Shown here in pieces: positions 1 through 11,260 of a stretch of DNA of 64,000 nt. The stretch is from Achatina immaculata. Its lineage: Eukaryota > Mollusca > Gastropoda > Stylommatophora > Achatinidae. The position numbers and the translations under genes are program-made. The stretch's first letter is position 1; every line of letters begins with the position of its first letter. The notes beneath the pieces are model-generated. The model ran no database searches and was not told the DNA's origin. It worked only from the letters and a program-made list of their open reading frames with translations. Location: contig CM019719.1 in assembly GCA_009760885.1 (NCBI GenBank), forward strand, positions 32,950,584 to 33,014,583, given 5' to 3'.

Positions 1-839
1 CTTTCATCTGACTTGTTATTTTTATCAGTCTTTTTTTTACCTCCACTCTTGATTCTGAAAATCCACTGTTAGCTTGCTAGGCTTGTCACTGCTTCACCAG
101 AGCTTCCTTTAGTCAGCCATTTTCAGGTTGGCCCTCTGGCTACCTTAGCAGCCTCATGCAGTAAACCAACACTATACTTCACCTAACCCAGCAATTTCTT
201 ACTTGGCTGTTACCCTCACTCATGATGAGTTTACAGGGTTGGACTTCGAGAGGGGACTGGTTATTATGGCTTCCAAATTGTCTCTAGTTGCCAAGTTGTT
301 AGTTGTTACATTTCCCTGGAACTGCAAGCAGGATGTTCATAGCAGCGAACACAGTTAAAGTGTTGAAATACAAGTCTCATTTGGTTCTTAGAAGTGGGTT
401 CTTTGGCTTACTTGGAAATATGAAGTGGACGCAAAAAAAAAAAAACAAGTTTCTTGACAGATTCCATCATTATCAGGACCAAAGTGAGCCCTGCCTTGTT
501 AGCCAGGCTAAAGTTACTACTTTGAGCACCAGCAGAGAAGTGGGACTTGATATAGAGGCAGCTCAGGGTCACCATCCCTGATAAGTGTACTGCCACGCTG
601 ACGCAGTCATCTTTGTTACCTGAATCATTCATGGAGTGACTATTGTTGTAATAGGCTTGTTAAAATAGTTGCTTGTTTTGGCCACCAGCTTCAGAAATAT
701 AACAAGACAGGCACCATTGTAAAACAGGTGGTCAAGGAAGATCTATAACTACCTGGAGAAGGGAAATGGCTCAGAGACAAGGGATACTCATAGAGGGACA
801 CTTTTTTTATAAATAGGAAACTACGAGGCTTTGGTACGG
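1..839. other. No recognisable feature (presumably PCYT2 intron)
   Basis: AT-rich sequence with short homopolymer runs. The two short ORFs here resemble nothing I know and have no exon-like borders. Given the PCYT2 exons to the right, this is presumably its intron. Confidence 0.4.
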
Positions 840-1028
840 TAAAGTAAGAGAACAAATTTTGTAGGATTAGACCTCGAAAAAAATTGTAGACAAAGCACTT
901 TAGTGAGACGTGAGAGAAAGAAAAATCACAAGAGAATTACCTGGGATTCGAACATGGACTCCGGTAGGATGAGCAGCCGTCTAGCCACGAGAGAACAGCG
1001 TACTATCGACTTAGCCAACTAGCACCCC
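840..1028 (-). repeat. tRNA-derived SINE, family SINE-1, copy 1
   Basis: On the - strand it starts GGGGTGCTAGTTGGCTAAGT (A-box region) and has a B box, GTTCGAATCC, about 60 bases on, followed by a roughly 110-base body. The same sequence, about 95% identical by eye, recurs at 29000-29187, so it is a dispersed element and not a tRNA gene. The tRNA-like part has no clear acceptor stem. The copy lies inside the presumed PCYT2 intron. Confidence 0.7.
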
Positions 1029-1690
1029 AAGAAGGGTGTTTTGTTGACATAGTCTTTAGTAACTGCTCAGCAGACATGAGGGAAGTGGAGAATAAAGCCA
1101 AGAATGGGGATGGCTGGAGAGCCTTTATCCATGGCCTATGCTCCTTAGAGAGCGAATGATGATGATGATGATGATGAATAATTCCAACTAACATTTTACA
1201 TTGCCTATGCAAAAATCTAATTCCACATGAATAACTTGCTAAGATTCCATCACAGTACATTATTCTCTAGCGCCTTAAATATGATCATCAGAAGAAGGCA
1301 GCGGCTCCATTCTTTCTCTTTGAAATATAGTCTTAGCAAACATGGCTGAAATTATTCATAAGTTAATTTCTAACTCTATATCAGATAATGCCCACCACAC
1401 ACATTCCGTGTGCTCAAGTATTGAAGAAACTTTGTTCTGCTGGAAATCACATTATGCCTCTTTTCAGCAAAATTTCAAATGAACTCCCAACAGTGGAAAG
1501 CAACCATAGAACTTCAGTTATTTTATTTATTTATTTTTTTTTTTTACAAATTCATTTAAACGACTCGTGGCTGGTTGAGAAAAGCACATGATATTCCTAA
1601 TCAGCATGCATAATCCATCTGCCCACAGCTAATTTATAAAGTTATGTAATGAATGCGGTAGTTAACAGTTTAGTATTGTCCATTCTGTAG
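1029..1690. other. Intron sequence with a short (GAT)n run
   Basis: Nothing coding is visible. A (GAT)7-like microsatellite lies near 1157-1177 and poly(T) runs near 1530-1545. No PCYT2 exon was found here. Confidence 0.4.
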
Positions 1691-4600
1691 GTGGACCTGG
1701 TCTGTCATGGGATGACCCCGGTTATGCCTGATGTGGATGGCTCAGACCCGTATACAGTAAGTGTGTTTCTTGTGTGTCATGTCCAGCTGTTTATTTCATA
1801 TTGAGTAGAATTCACATAGAAATTGTCTCAGTCTTGTTTGCTTAGGTTGTTTGTTTTTATATTGAGTTCTGTATGCAGAAGTTTTCTGAAACCCGTAGCT
1901 CATTTGTCTTGATAGAGATTTCTATACACAGAAATTTTCTGAAAATCTTCGCTTTAACTTATCTGTCGAGATATGAAATTCTGTAGCTTTCTGAACACCC
2001 TCAAACTCATCTCTCTTGATGTGAAATTCTGCACAGTTTTCTGAACATCCTCGCTTTAACTCATCTGTCTTGATGTGAAATTCTACACAGTTGTTTGAAC
2101 ATCCTCACTTTAACTCATCTGTCTTGATGTGAAATTCTACACAGTTTTCTGAACATCCTCACTTTAACTCATCTGTCTTGATGTGAAATTCTACAGTTTT
2201 CTGAACATCCTCACTTTAACTCATCTGTCTTGATTCAGAATTATAAACACAGTTTTCTGAAGATCTTTGCTTTAATTCACGTGTCGTGGTGTGAAATTCT
2301 GTGCATATTTTTCTTTAACTCATGTCTCTTGATGTGAAATTCTACAAGTATATGCAGTTTTCCGAAGACCTTTACTTTAACTTATCTGTCGGTTCAAAAT
2401 TCTAAACAGTTTTCTGAAGATCTTTGCTTTAACTCATCTGTCTTCTTGAACAAAAATCTGTACATAAGTCACCTCGAAAGCTGGCTTTTTAACAACTTTG
2501 CCATGTTAACTTTATATGTATTCTTGTATACAGATTCTAGCCAATGCTACAGACACAGTATGTGTCCATTAATCTCTGTTTATGGCTTTTTCTCTTCACT
2601 TGTTTACTTCAAGTTGTCTTAGATCTTCTTTTATTTTGTCTTTCCATCTTTACCTTGATTTTGTCCCTTCTTTTTATTGTACAAGGGGCGTTCAGAAAGT
2701 AATGCACCACATCGTTTTTTTTCAGCTAATGAAGATAGAAGCATGAAATTTTGCACACTTTAAATATGGCATGTGCCGATTGTGTGAACCAAATTGCACC
2801 ACAACTAGCCAAAAAATATGGCTGCCCTAACCGTATGTAAGAAACTCTCTACTGTAGAGAGCGGAACAACACCACATCTCCTTCAGATCGTCAGAGAAAG
2901 TACCCCCCCCCCCCCCAGACAAGTGTTTCGGCCCTATTAAACTCCTGCCACTCTAAGGGGGTGGGTCCCTCTGGGTCATGACTCCCAGAGGTCTTGTGAG
3001 TTGTTGCTTTTTTTTTTTTTTCAGGGATTGAACCCATGATCTTCCAGTTGGTACTGTACTTTGAAGTGCGTCTTTAGTGATTTAGCTACGGAGGACTGGT
3101 ATTGAAATGGAGCCTGTTAGCAACTTGCGGTATAAGCAGCCAGTTGTGATAGAATTTCTTGTTGCAGAGAAGGAAACTGTTGTGAACATTCACAAGCATC
3201 TATGTGATGTGTATGGAAGTTTTACAGTCAACAGGAGTACAGTCATTTGCTGGGTTCAGAGAATCAAAGAATCAATAAGTGGAGATAAAGAGCTGCATGA
3301 TAGGCTGCGCTTTGGACGTCCTGCCACAGCCACCAAGGCAGAAATGTTGAAATGTGCTGAGGGCATTATTCTTACTGATAGTCGTATCACTACTCAACAA
3401 TTGGCCTTAAAGCTGTCAGACAGCTATGGTAATGCAAGTGCAGTTATAAAAGCTCTTGAATTTTCTAAGGTTTGCTCAAGATGGGTTCCTCGAAGTCTCA
3501 CAAATGATCGTCGATTGCCAAGGAAAGCAATTTCTTCTGAATTGTTGGAGCATTTCAGTGCTGAGAGAGAGAACTTTTTGACTAAGATCGTAACAGGTGA
3601 TGAAACATGGGCACATAATTTTGAACCTAAGACAAAAAGACAGTCAATGGAGTGTCATCATCCGCAGTCACCATGAAGAAAGAAATTCAAGACAGCTCCT
3701 TCAGCTGGAAAGGTCATGATCACTGTCTTTTGAGACGTTGAAGGAGTGATTCTTGTGGATATTAAGCCAAGAGGAGAGACAATCAATTTGCAAGCTTACA
3801 TTAAGACATTGAAAAAACTCAATCAGTGTTTTCTCAGAGTTTGACTGCACAAGAATCCAGCAGACCTGCTTCTCCTTCACGACAATGCGGCCCCTCACAC
3901 AAGTCTGGCAACACGGGAAACAATCACCAAATTGGGTTTGACTGTACTACCCCATCCACCCTATAGTCCCGATTTGGCACCCTCTGATTTCCATCTTTTT
4001 GGTCCACTTAAAGATGCACTCCGAGGGGTAAGATTTGAAGATGACAAAGGTGATTCATGCAGCGAAGAAATGGCTACATAATCAAGAGAAAATCTGATAC
4101 GAGCTAGGAACACATACACTTGTTTCGCTGATGGGGATTATGTTTACATTTATACTGTGTATAAATTTCATGCTTTTTGAATAAACAACTCCTGAGAAAA
4201 ATGATGTGGTGCATTATTTTCTGAACCCCCTCATATAGTAATGAGTTTGGTCTGATGCCTCTTTTCAGTTTTTTCCACATTATCCAGCCAGTCATAATCT
4301 GTTAGCTGTGATGGAGATGATTACATGTTCTTTGTACAAACTTATGGATTCCTGTGTTGTTTCTGACTGTCCAGACTCTGCCATTATAAATTCTTAATAT
4401 TCTGCACGCAAAACATTGTAGTTGTTTCTTTATCTTTCTTTTGAGTCCACTCCATGTTTCCGAGCCATACAAGACTGCTGGTCTTATAGTGGATTTGTAC
4501 ATGGTTATTTTGGCCTCTTGGTCCTGAATTTTAATAAGTGTTGTAGAGGGTAGCAGACATTAATTTAAATATTAAATATAAAACATTTCTCAGTTAGTTC

Positions 4601-6773
4601 TTTATATGATATTTTGTTTGATAAAATAATTAGGAGCCCAAACGCATTGGCAAGTTTATGACCATTGACAGCAAAAACAACCTGACCACACAGATGATCA
4701 TAGAGAGGATTATCACTCACCGGTGAGTTTTCTTTATGTCTTATGAGACTTCTTTGTGAGTTTGTCTGTCATGTGTGACTTTTGTATGAGGCTACCATGT
4801 GACTCTTCTTGGAATGAAGCTACCAATGATACTGTCATCGACGCTGATTTCAGACTTGAATTTTAGCTACAATGTTTTATACTAAACAAAAGAAGATGGT
4901 AAATGATAAAAATATCTAATAGAAATCAAACAGAAACAAAATAAACAGATGAACTTTCAGACATATGTCCATATGTGTCAGAAATGCTCTAGCAGTCATA
5001 ATATTTTTATCATAAATTGTGAAAGTAACTAAGGGCGAGTGACATAATTCAAACAAAAATTGTGTTAATAACAATTATTTGTTCACCTCATTTTAAGATC
5101 TGTGTTTCCTTATGTCACATCAGGCAGTTCCATGTATTTTAAAATAAAGCTTCAAACAGCTGTATAATTATTAATTTTCATCCTTCTGCGCCAGTAAATT
5201 ATTGATAAGTTTTGTTGCTTATAAAAAATAGCCCAATAAATTCCTTTTAGTAATAACTAGTATTGCCATTCATTAGTTTAGTTGTTCATTTCCACGTGGT
5301 ATTATTTTATTTGCTACATAATAATACATGTGGGTAATTATTCTTGTTTCCCTGGTACTGTGAGCTGGTGTTTTTTGCAGTTAGTGCAGTGAAGATGTTG
5401 AGACACAGCATTGTGTTGGGTTGGGAATGGGTTACAACAGCTGTTTTTTTTTCAATCTCTAACGGAACTGAAACGCAAGGGGTGTGCAATGCTTCTTTAC
5501 CAGACTCCACTGCCATGGGATCCCTGGCCTGTTAGCCAGACTAAGCCTGTCACTGGGGTTCACCAACAGAGAGGTGTGACAAGGTTCTAGTCAGCTATGG
5601 TTTGCCATCCCTGATCTGTCACTGGGGTTCACCAACAGAGAGGTGTGACAAGGTTCTAGTCAGCTTTGGTTTGCCATCCCTGATCTGTCACTGGGGTTCA
5701 CCAACAGAGAGGTGTGACAAGGTTCTAGTCAGCTATGGTTTGCCATCCCTGATCTGTCACTGGGGTTCACCAACAGAGAGGTGTGACAAAGTTCTAGTCA
5801 GCTTTGGTTTGCCATCCCTGATCTGTCACTGGGGTTCACCAACAGAGAGGTGTGACAAGGTTCTAGTCAGCTATGGTTTGCCATCCCTGATCTGTCACTG
5901 GGGTTCACCAACAGAGAGGTGTGACAAAGTTCTAGTCAGCTTTGGTTTGCCATCCCTGATCTGTCACTGGGGTTCACCAACAGAGAGGTGTGACAAGGTT
6001 CTAGTCAGCTATGGTTTGCCATCCCTGATCTGTCACTGGGGTTCACCAACAGAGAGGTGTGACAAAGTTCTAGTCAGCTTTGGTTTGCCATCCCTGATCT
6101 GTCACTGGGGTTCACCAACAGAGAGGTGTGACAAGGTTCTAGTCAGCTATGGTTTGCCATCCCTGATCTGTCACTGGGGTTCACCAACAGAGAAGTGTGA
6201 CAAGGTTCTAGTCAGCTATGTTTTGTCATCTCTGATCTGTCACTGGGGTTTACCAACAGAGAGGTGTGACAAGGTTCTAGTCAGCTATGGTTTGCCATCC
6301 CTGATCTGTCACTGGGGTTCACCAACAGAGAGGTGTGACAAGGTTCTAGTCAGCTATGGTTTGCCATCCCTGATCTGTCACTGGGGTTTACCAACAGAGA
6401 AGTGTGACAAGGTTCTAGTCAGCTATGGTTTGCCATCCCTGATCTGTCACTGGGGTTTACCAACAGAGAAGTGTGACAAGGTTCTAGTCAGCTATGGTTT
6501 GCCATCCCTGATCTGTCACTGGGGTTTACCAACAGAGAAGTGTGACAAAGTTCTAGTTAGCTATGGTTTGCCATCCCTGATGATAGCATGTCAGTTATGT
6601 GTCACTAACTCCAAAATCAGACAGCAACTTCACCCTATGATGAGTAATTAACATGCTGCATATTTTTAATTTCTGCCAGACTGGAATATGAGGAGCGAAA
6701 CAGGAGAAAGGAGGAGAAAGAGTTGAAGATCATGGAGCACTTGAAGAATGCAGCAAAAATCAAGACAGGTTGA
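1691..6773 (+). CDS. PCYT2: Ethanolamine-phosphate cytidylyltransferase, last three coding exons (5' part outside window)
   Basis: The enzyme makes CDP-ethanolamine from CTP and phosphoethanolamine, the regulated step of the cytosolic Kennedy pathway to phosphatidylethanolamine. Exons seen: 1691-1756 (acceptor AG at 1689-1690, donor GTAAGT), 4634-4722 (donor GTGAGT) and 6680-6773 with stop TGA. Joined they read VDLVCHGMTPVMPDVDGSDP, then YT-EPKR, IDSKNNLTT, IIERIITHR and LEYEERNRRKEEKELK, ending KIKTG. This matches the second cytidylyltransferase domain and the charged C-terminal helix of PCYT2 as I remember the family: CHG, the DPY-EPKR junction, LTT..I..RI and LEYE.RN. Phases agree: 0 at the first junction, and Arg split CG|A at the second. 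The first intron holds a diverged repeat array, a mariner with a SINE in it, and a LINE scrap. The second holds a 69-bp array. Upstream exons (CTP-binding HxGH) are not in the window. Identity is secure; whether the gene is expressed cannot be seen. Confidence 0.86.
1860..2460. repeat. Diverged minisatellite, about 54-bp unit, roughly 10 copies
   Basis: The unit contains TTTTCTGAACATCCTC then TTTAACTCATCTGTCTTGAT and GTGAAATTCTA. Central copies are nearly identical and outer ones decayed, as expected for an ageing tandem array. It lies in the PCYT2 intron between exons 1691-1756 and 4634-4722. Confidence 0.8.
2835..3101 (-). repeat. tRNA-derived SINE, family SINE-3, copy 1, inside mariner copy 1
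   Basis: Mariner copy 2 reads CCCTAACCGTTGAAATGG without a break; here about 267 bases split that sequence after CCGT. On the - strand the insert has a tRNA-like head with B box GGGTTCAATCCC, then a C/G-rich middle, then a tail with CTCTACAGTAGAGAGTTTC. The full-length relative is at 53806-54110. The tail resembles the 3' end of the R2-like LINE at 25381-26137. Confidence 0.8.
3107..4080 (+). pseudogene. mariner transposase, broken
   Basis: The open part (189 residues, 3107-3676) has an N-terminal helix-turn-helix region, the linker GRPATATKAE, WVPRSL, and the first catalytic Asp in [10 protein letters not shown]. Past an early stop, shifted frames still show GVILVD, then LLLHDNAAPHTS (second Asp) and [13 protein letters not shown] (third Asp), which is the mariner DD34D pattern. 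Stops at the 3676 break, near 3735 and near 3842 rule out a working enzyme. A host-domesticated gene is unlikely because the inverted repeats are still present. Confidence 0.85.
4290..4540 (-). mobile_element. LINE 3' fragment
   Basis: The - strand reads MYKSTIRPAVLYGSETW, then CRILRIYNGRVW and HKFVQRTCNHLHH. LLYGSETW followed by an RILRI block is typical of the C-terminal end of RTE-like reverse transcriptase ORFs. It is a short 5'-truncated piece in the PCYT2 intron, adjacent to the mariner end. Confidence 0.6.
4723..5380. other. AT-rich intron sequence
   Basis: PCYT2 intron after the donor at 4723. No element or exon is recognisable. Confidence 0.4.
5385..5600 (+). repeat. Dispersed repeat X, 5' part
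   Basis: It shares with the - strand of 63735-64000 the order GTGCAATGCTTCTTT, CAGACTCC, TTAACCAG/TTAGCCAG, CTGT(T/C)ACTGGGG, GAGAGGTG and GTCAGCTATGGTT. Other copies: 42537-42700, 43760-43880, 46455-46640 and 49250-49570. The family has no coding capacity I can see, and its class is unknown. Confidence 0.65.
5545..6590 (+). repeat. 69-bp tandem array (about 15 units) grown from repeat X
   Basis: Each unit contains CTGTCACTGGGGTTCACC, GAGAGGTGTGACAAGGTTCT and AGTCAGCTATGGTTTGCCAT. As 69 is a multiple of 3, one frame stays open for 349 codons, but this is a by-product of the array. A two-unit higher-order pattern (TATGG/TTTGG alternating) is clear in the first eight units. It sits in the last PCYT2 intron and ends about 90 bases before the final exon. 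Confidence 0.93.
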
Positions 6774-8085
6774 AGAGGTTTAACATACAAGACTCCCTTC
6801 TGTTCTTTTGAGGGGAGAGAAATTAAGTAGAGACATAACTATTGTCCCTGAAACATTTTTTAAAAATTATAATTTGTATAAAGAATCAAAGATACAGGCT
6901 GTGTAAAGTTACCTTAGTTAGTGAGAATGTGTGGCTGTTAAAAAGAAAAAGGAAGAAACATCATGTACATTGACATGAGCTTATCAGCAGATATTCTGTA
7001 TTTGTTATTTAATCCAGTAACATATTATGGTTGGAAATGTTACATTCCTGGTTTTTTTTGTGTTTTTTGATTATGGTGAAAGATGAGAGAACTGATGATC
7101 ATGGTAAGACTGGTACTAGTAATAAAGGTAGACAGGTATGTATATGGGTCACCTGTGTCTACCATTGTTAATAGTACTCTCATTTCTTCCAGATTTTTTT
7201 TGGGGGGGGGGGTAAAACTGAACCATACACCTCAGTCTAACTTTGTTTTTGGATTAGGATATTTATAGCATATTAAATCCAGCAGTGATGGCGCACACAG
7301 TATAACACTGGTCCACTTATCAATATTCTGATGTTACAGCATCTTTTGTAAATTTCAAGTGTTTTGCACTGTACATCTTTGTGAACAGTTAAACTATGGC
7401 AAGTCATTTTCATCACAGAATTTCAACAGAAGAATCTGGAGAATCTCATGCAGATAGTGAGCAGAGCACAAAATATCCTGATACATGCATACAAACCTCT
7501 TGCTTTAAAGCGTCTTTGTGATACATCATAGCCATGCATGGTCATCTGATTTTAAATGTCTTATATGCTTTTATACTCACTGACTCTTGTCTTTGTACTT
7601 TAGTCCTTGTATCAGTGAAAGTTGATATGAAAGATCTGGGTGTCTGAATTCAACTTGTATCCTAGTTTCTTATAAGAGGGGAAAAAACCAAGTGAGACAA
7701 GTTTCCTGGAACATGCAACAGAGGAAGAAGTTTGACAGATGTTACAAAACTGTGGAGTGTAACAGAAACAAAATTAACAAGGCCAAGAGTATCAAGGTGT
7801 TGCAAGTAAACAGGATTAAATAAAATTAACATATGATAGTAACAGGGGCATACAAGTTTACATAACAAAAGTAGTCAATAATAATGAAATCTGCTTGTAA
7901 TCAGAGTTGCCTCGTAACACGAGTTAGGGTCAATAAGGACAGTTGTGAAACAGAGCTGTGCTGTGTAGGTGTAGCCAAATAAGATAGGAGTTGTAATTTG
8001 TAGTTGTTATAAGAAAGAGCTGCCCTCTGCAGTTGTAGTAGGTTAGTGAGATTTTGACTGAAGCAAGGGAATCTTGTTCCCCAGC
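6774..8085. other. PCYT2 3' UTR and intergenic sequence
   Basis: Contains the PCYT2 3' UTR, a G9 run near 7202 and AT-rich sequence. A short stretch at 7213-7240 (AACTGAACCATACACCTC) recurs near 63094, so part of it is dispersed repeat. No gene is recognised. Confidence 0.4.
7121..7126 (+). promoter_or_regulatory. Candidate poly(A) signal of PCYT2
   Basis: AATAAA lies about 350 bases after the PCYT2 stop. No earlier perfect hexamer was noticed. The assignment rests only on motif and distance. Confidence 0.3.
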
Positions 8086-8089
8086 ACCT

Positions 8090-8250
8090 TTTATGTGGCA
8101 GATCACGCCTTTTGTTTGACAGATTGCACCTTTTGTGTGGTAAGTCACAACTTTTGTGGGACAGATTGCACCTTTTATGTGGCAAATCACAACTTTTGTG
8201 GGACAGATTGCACCTTTTATGTGGCAAATCACAACTTTTGTGGGACAAGC
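8090..8250. repeat. 42-bp minisatellite, about 3.5 units
   Basis: The unit contains GACAGATTGCACCTTTTATG and TGGCAAATCACAACTTTTGT. Being a multiple of 3, it leaves several overlapping frames open on both strands, none of which looks like a gene. Confidence 0.85.
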
Positions 8251-8696
8251 AGCACAGTCACATCATAGACCACAGTTTACTGAAGAATTGTAGAAAGTGT
8301 TGTGCAATTGACAGAGGCATTATTACTTAAAAAATTTGTAGCCTGGCATTTTATCATCTTTCACTTATATAAGGATTTAAAAAAAAATATCTTTAATCAT
8401 TTATGCATTATAGTGAATCCCAGAGTTAAAAAAGAAACATGGGTTTCTGTTATGTGTTTTATGGGAAAACATTTTCAAGTTGAAGGAATTTTTCAATTTT
8501 AGTAGATGTTCTTAAACTTACTTTTTTTTCCCAAATCTTATTTTGTGATTCATTTTATACAGATGTCATGTTGCACTGCATTCATGCACTAATTCTGGGA
8601 TTCCCTTTGTGTTCATCTGTTGGCATCATTAACATTAAACCATTAAATGCTGATGCTGTCATACTTACAGCAGGAATGTTTCTCAAAAAAGCTGGC

Positions 8697-8780
8697 ATGT
8701 AGGCTCTAGCCAGTAATGTCTTAAGATGTGGGCTTTAGCCAGTAATGTCTTAAGATGTGGGCTCTAGCCAGTAATGTCTT
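8697..8780. repeat. 29-bp minisatellite, 3 units
   Basis: The unit is CTCTAGCCAGTAATGTCTT followed by AAGATGTGGG, with one-base changes between units. Confidence 0.85.
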
Positions 8781-8849
8781 CTAAAGGATCAAATGTGAAA
8801 TGAAATAATCCAGCAAATGATTGGAGCAATACTTGTCAAGGACCACACT

Positions 8850-9110
8850 GAAAATTAGAGTTATGTGGCTTGGGCTTTGATACACATGAATCCAGAACAA
8901 CCAGCTGCATACGCATACAGCTCAAAAAACATCTGGATATAAGGCACAAGGATGTCCAAGGAAGAAAGTGGAAAGATGGGATGAAAGATCAAGTGAGGAA
9001 ACTTAGCATGACAGCTACCCAGGCCTCTCACCTTGCTCTGGGCCAATGTCTGGAACTGCCTGCAGTGCTGATGGCATAAGCAGACTAATATGAAGAGGAA
9101 GAAACGTAAA
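8850..9110 (+). mobile_element. LINE 3' remnant
   Basis: Broken frames give MNPEQPAAYAY, then SGYKAQGCPRKK and a WxDG-like block (KVERWDE), similar in order to the C-terminal tail of RTE/Nimb-type LINE ORFs (R..GRPR.RW.D). The match is from memory and the frame is heavily damaged. Confidence 0.4.
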
Positions 9111-9439
9111 GAAGTCATCAGCGTATGTAAGCAAGCATGCAGCAGCAGTGTAATCTTTTGAAAGCAGGAAATGTGTACAGTAACAAAGGAATAACTATCC
9201 ATTCTTTCTGTGCTGGTGTTATTGCTCAGTATATTGGAAAGAGGGGTAAAAAATGATGGGGGTAATTGTTACCTTGTGATATGACATATTCTTGTCTAGT
9301 TACCAAACATTATATGGTGATAGTACACACTTTTGACTAGTCACCAGCTTCATATCTTTACATTGTTATCTTTAACAGTTACAACTAGCCATCACTATGT
9401 TTGCACCCTTTTTTTTTTTTCCAATGTATATATGTGTGT

Positions 9440-9560
9440 ATGCGTGTCTGTCTGTTTGTCTTGCATTTGTCCTGTGCTGTTAAATGTCACATAGGGCTCA
9501 CATGGTAGTTCGCCAAGTTTTCCTGTTTTTGGCAAGCTTTTAACCTCATCAGGGTTGAAA
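9440..9560 (+). mobile_element. Fragment of LINE C 3' end
   Basis: The stretch AGTTCGCCAAGTTTTCCTG with AAGCTTTTAACCTCATCAGG matches 35018-35062 (AGTTCGCCAAGTTCTCCTG, GAGCTTTTCAACATCATC), the 3' end of LINE C. Both lie in the same orientation relative to the + strand. Confidence 0.5.
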
Positions 9561-9625
9561 TATATATATTTATATATAATATATATTATATATATGTATG
9601 TATACATACAGTATATATATATGGG
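9555..9625. repeat. (TA)n microsatellite
   Basis: Alternating TATA/TATG sequence. ORFs running through it are artefacts. Confidence 0.85.
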
Positions 9626-9899
9626 GCAAAAGTCTGGTTCCACAGGAGCCATAGTAATATACAAGAAATGGGCACTTAAACTGAAGGGTTCTGTGATACC
9701 ATGGGACGGGTGTAATTATTATTTTGATGTTTTCCAACCTGTTTCTAATTACAGTATTCATATTTTTTTTTCCAGTTCGTTATGCCATGGCAGGTTAAGC
9801 TGACAACAGCAATAGAGCTCGTGCTTTTGTATGCATTTTTTCCCCATCACTGTAATCAGTGAAACCATACCTTCATATGTTTGCAAATTTCCTTGTCTT

Positions 9900-10315
9900 G
9901 ATAGTTTGACATGCCATTTGAAAACTGGAGAGGTATGTGGTCTCAGCATGATGGGACTCCACTTCATTTTGTAGTGGCTGTTTGCGGATTTTTTTAAACA
10001 AAACATTTCCAGGAAAATTGATTGGCCAATATGGCACAAATGAATGGCCAGCCAGATTTCCAGACTTGATTCCTTTGGATTATTTTTTATGGGGGAAACA
10101 TCTTAAATCAGTTTTTTATGTTACCAGACCAATAACAATGCCCAGCGCTGAAGGATAACATAACATCAGAATTTGAAGTAATAAAAAAAGATCAGACTTT
10201 GCATAGAAATGTGCCGTGATCTTGCATCGGCCAGGTTATGCAGTTTTGATAAGAAGATGGATGTCACTTTAGACGCTTATTGGAATTTCCGGGTAATTAA
10301 ATAAATATCATTCCA
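9900..10315 (+). mobile_element. Tc1/mariner-superfamily transposase remnant (C-terminal part)
   Basis: Frames with several breaks give SQHDGTPLHFVVAV (second catalytic Asp region), IDWPIWHK/GQYGTNEW, WPARFPDLIPLDYFLWG (third catalytic region) and a trailing ARLCSFDKKMD segment. This order is that of Tc1/mariner DDE transposases. No inverted repeats were found, and it is a dead fragment. It is a different family from the 12990 and 14361 elements. Confidence 0.65.
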
Positions 10316-10370
10316 TAATCACCTCTCTTTAGAGATTAAGATTTTTATTTTCCATTATAAACATCCTATG

Positions 10371-11140
10371 AGGCCATAAAAATTAGAGGTTATGAAATAC
10401 CAGAGATTAGATATGCTGACGACACAGTATTACTGTCCACAAAACAAAAAGGAATGGAGAAACTAATTATGTCAGTCTGTAAGAACAGTGAAGAGCAAAA
10501 CCTCTATCTTAACGTGAAGAAAACTAAATTGATGACAACTGACAAAACAAATAAGGCAGCTGAAATATGTATCAGTGAGGAAAAATTGGAAAAGGTGGAG
10601 AGTTTTGAATATTTTTTAATCATTACTAACTAATAATGGAGATACAAAGAGGGAAATTAAAAAGAGGACATCTATTGCTCTTCAAAAAGTAAAACAACTA
10701 AAGAATCTGTGGATAAGAAGAGACAGAACTACAAAAATAAGATTTTTAAGGGCATGCATCTTTCTCATTGCAACCTATGCCTGTGAGACCTAGACATTTA
10801 ACAAAACAGCTGATAAACACATAAATGCCTTTGAATGTAAATGCTACAGAAGAGTTCTTCAGATATCATGGACACAGAAAAGAACAAATATGTCCATACT
10901 ACAAGAACTTATTGAAGAAGGTTGGCTAGTAAAGAGGATTAAAGAGAGAAAACTTAAATATTTTGGACACATTAAATGTCATGAGAATTTAGAGAAGAGT
11001 CTTGGAAGGATACTTAATAGGAAAAAGAAAGAGGAAGATGACTGCAATGGCATCGTTGATAATCTGCAAATCTCCCACAGGAGAGCTGTTAAGGGAAGCA
11101 AAGTTTTGCAAGGGACATGCAAATGACTGACTGACTGATG
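10371..11140 (+). mobile_element. LINE A, 5'-truncated copy (reverse transcriptase end to 3' tail)
   Basis: Translation begins at the YADD box ([11 protein letters not shown]), continues with KKTKLMTTDKT, IKKRTSIALQKVKQLKN, ATYACET and GWLVKRIKERKLKYFGHIK, and ends with a GKxKRGRPxxxW-like block eroded here. The + strand ends GGACATGCAAATGACTGACT, the family's 3' end. Several frameshifts and stops make it non-coding. Families with this order are RTE-like APE LINEs; the clade name is from memory. Confidence 0.8.
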
Positions 11141-11159
11141 AGGCCAGATTTCTGCCCCA

Positions 11160-11260
11160 CCCCCTATATATGAGGGCAAGTCAAAAAGTATGTGCAAATC
11201 AAGGGACATAACAGTTGAAAAATATATGAAAAGACTTTTTGAATCACTAATGTATATTTG
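11160..11260 (+). mobile_element. Possible mariner terminal fragment
   Basis: TATATATGAGGGCAAGTCAA followed by AAAGTATGTGCAAATCAAGG looks like a Tc1/mariner terminal repeat next to TA. The words GCAAATCAAGGGACATAA recur at 63031-63048. No partner repeat or transposase was found. Confidence 0.35.

Larger units (their letters stand above)
2682..4233 (+). mobile_element. mariner element, copy 1 (inactive, carries a SINE)
   Basis: Terminal inverted repeats of about 30 bp are visible: the left reads GGGGCGTTCAGAAAGTAATG and the right, reverse-complemented, GGGGGTTCAGAAAATAATGC, then CACCACATC in both. TA dinucleotides flank both ends, as for Tc1/mariner. The transposase runs from 3107, and a SINE at 2835-3101 sits just before its start. 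A second copy of the family is at 12990-14320. Confidence 0.88.

Noticed and set aside
3107..3676. Domesticated transposase (SETMAR-type host gene)
   Set aside because: Stops and shifts remove the catalytic Asp residues, inverted repeats and TA flanks remain, and no SET exon is nearby.
5602..6651. 349-codon ORF of 23-residue repeats as a repeat protein
   Set aside because: The frame is open only because the unit is 69 bp; it lies within a PCYT2 intron and continues from non-coding repeat X.
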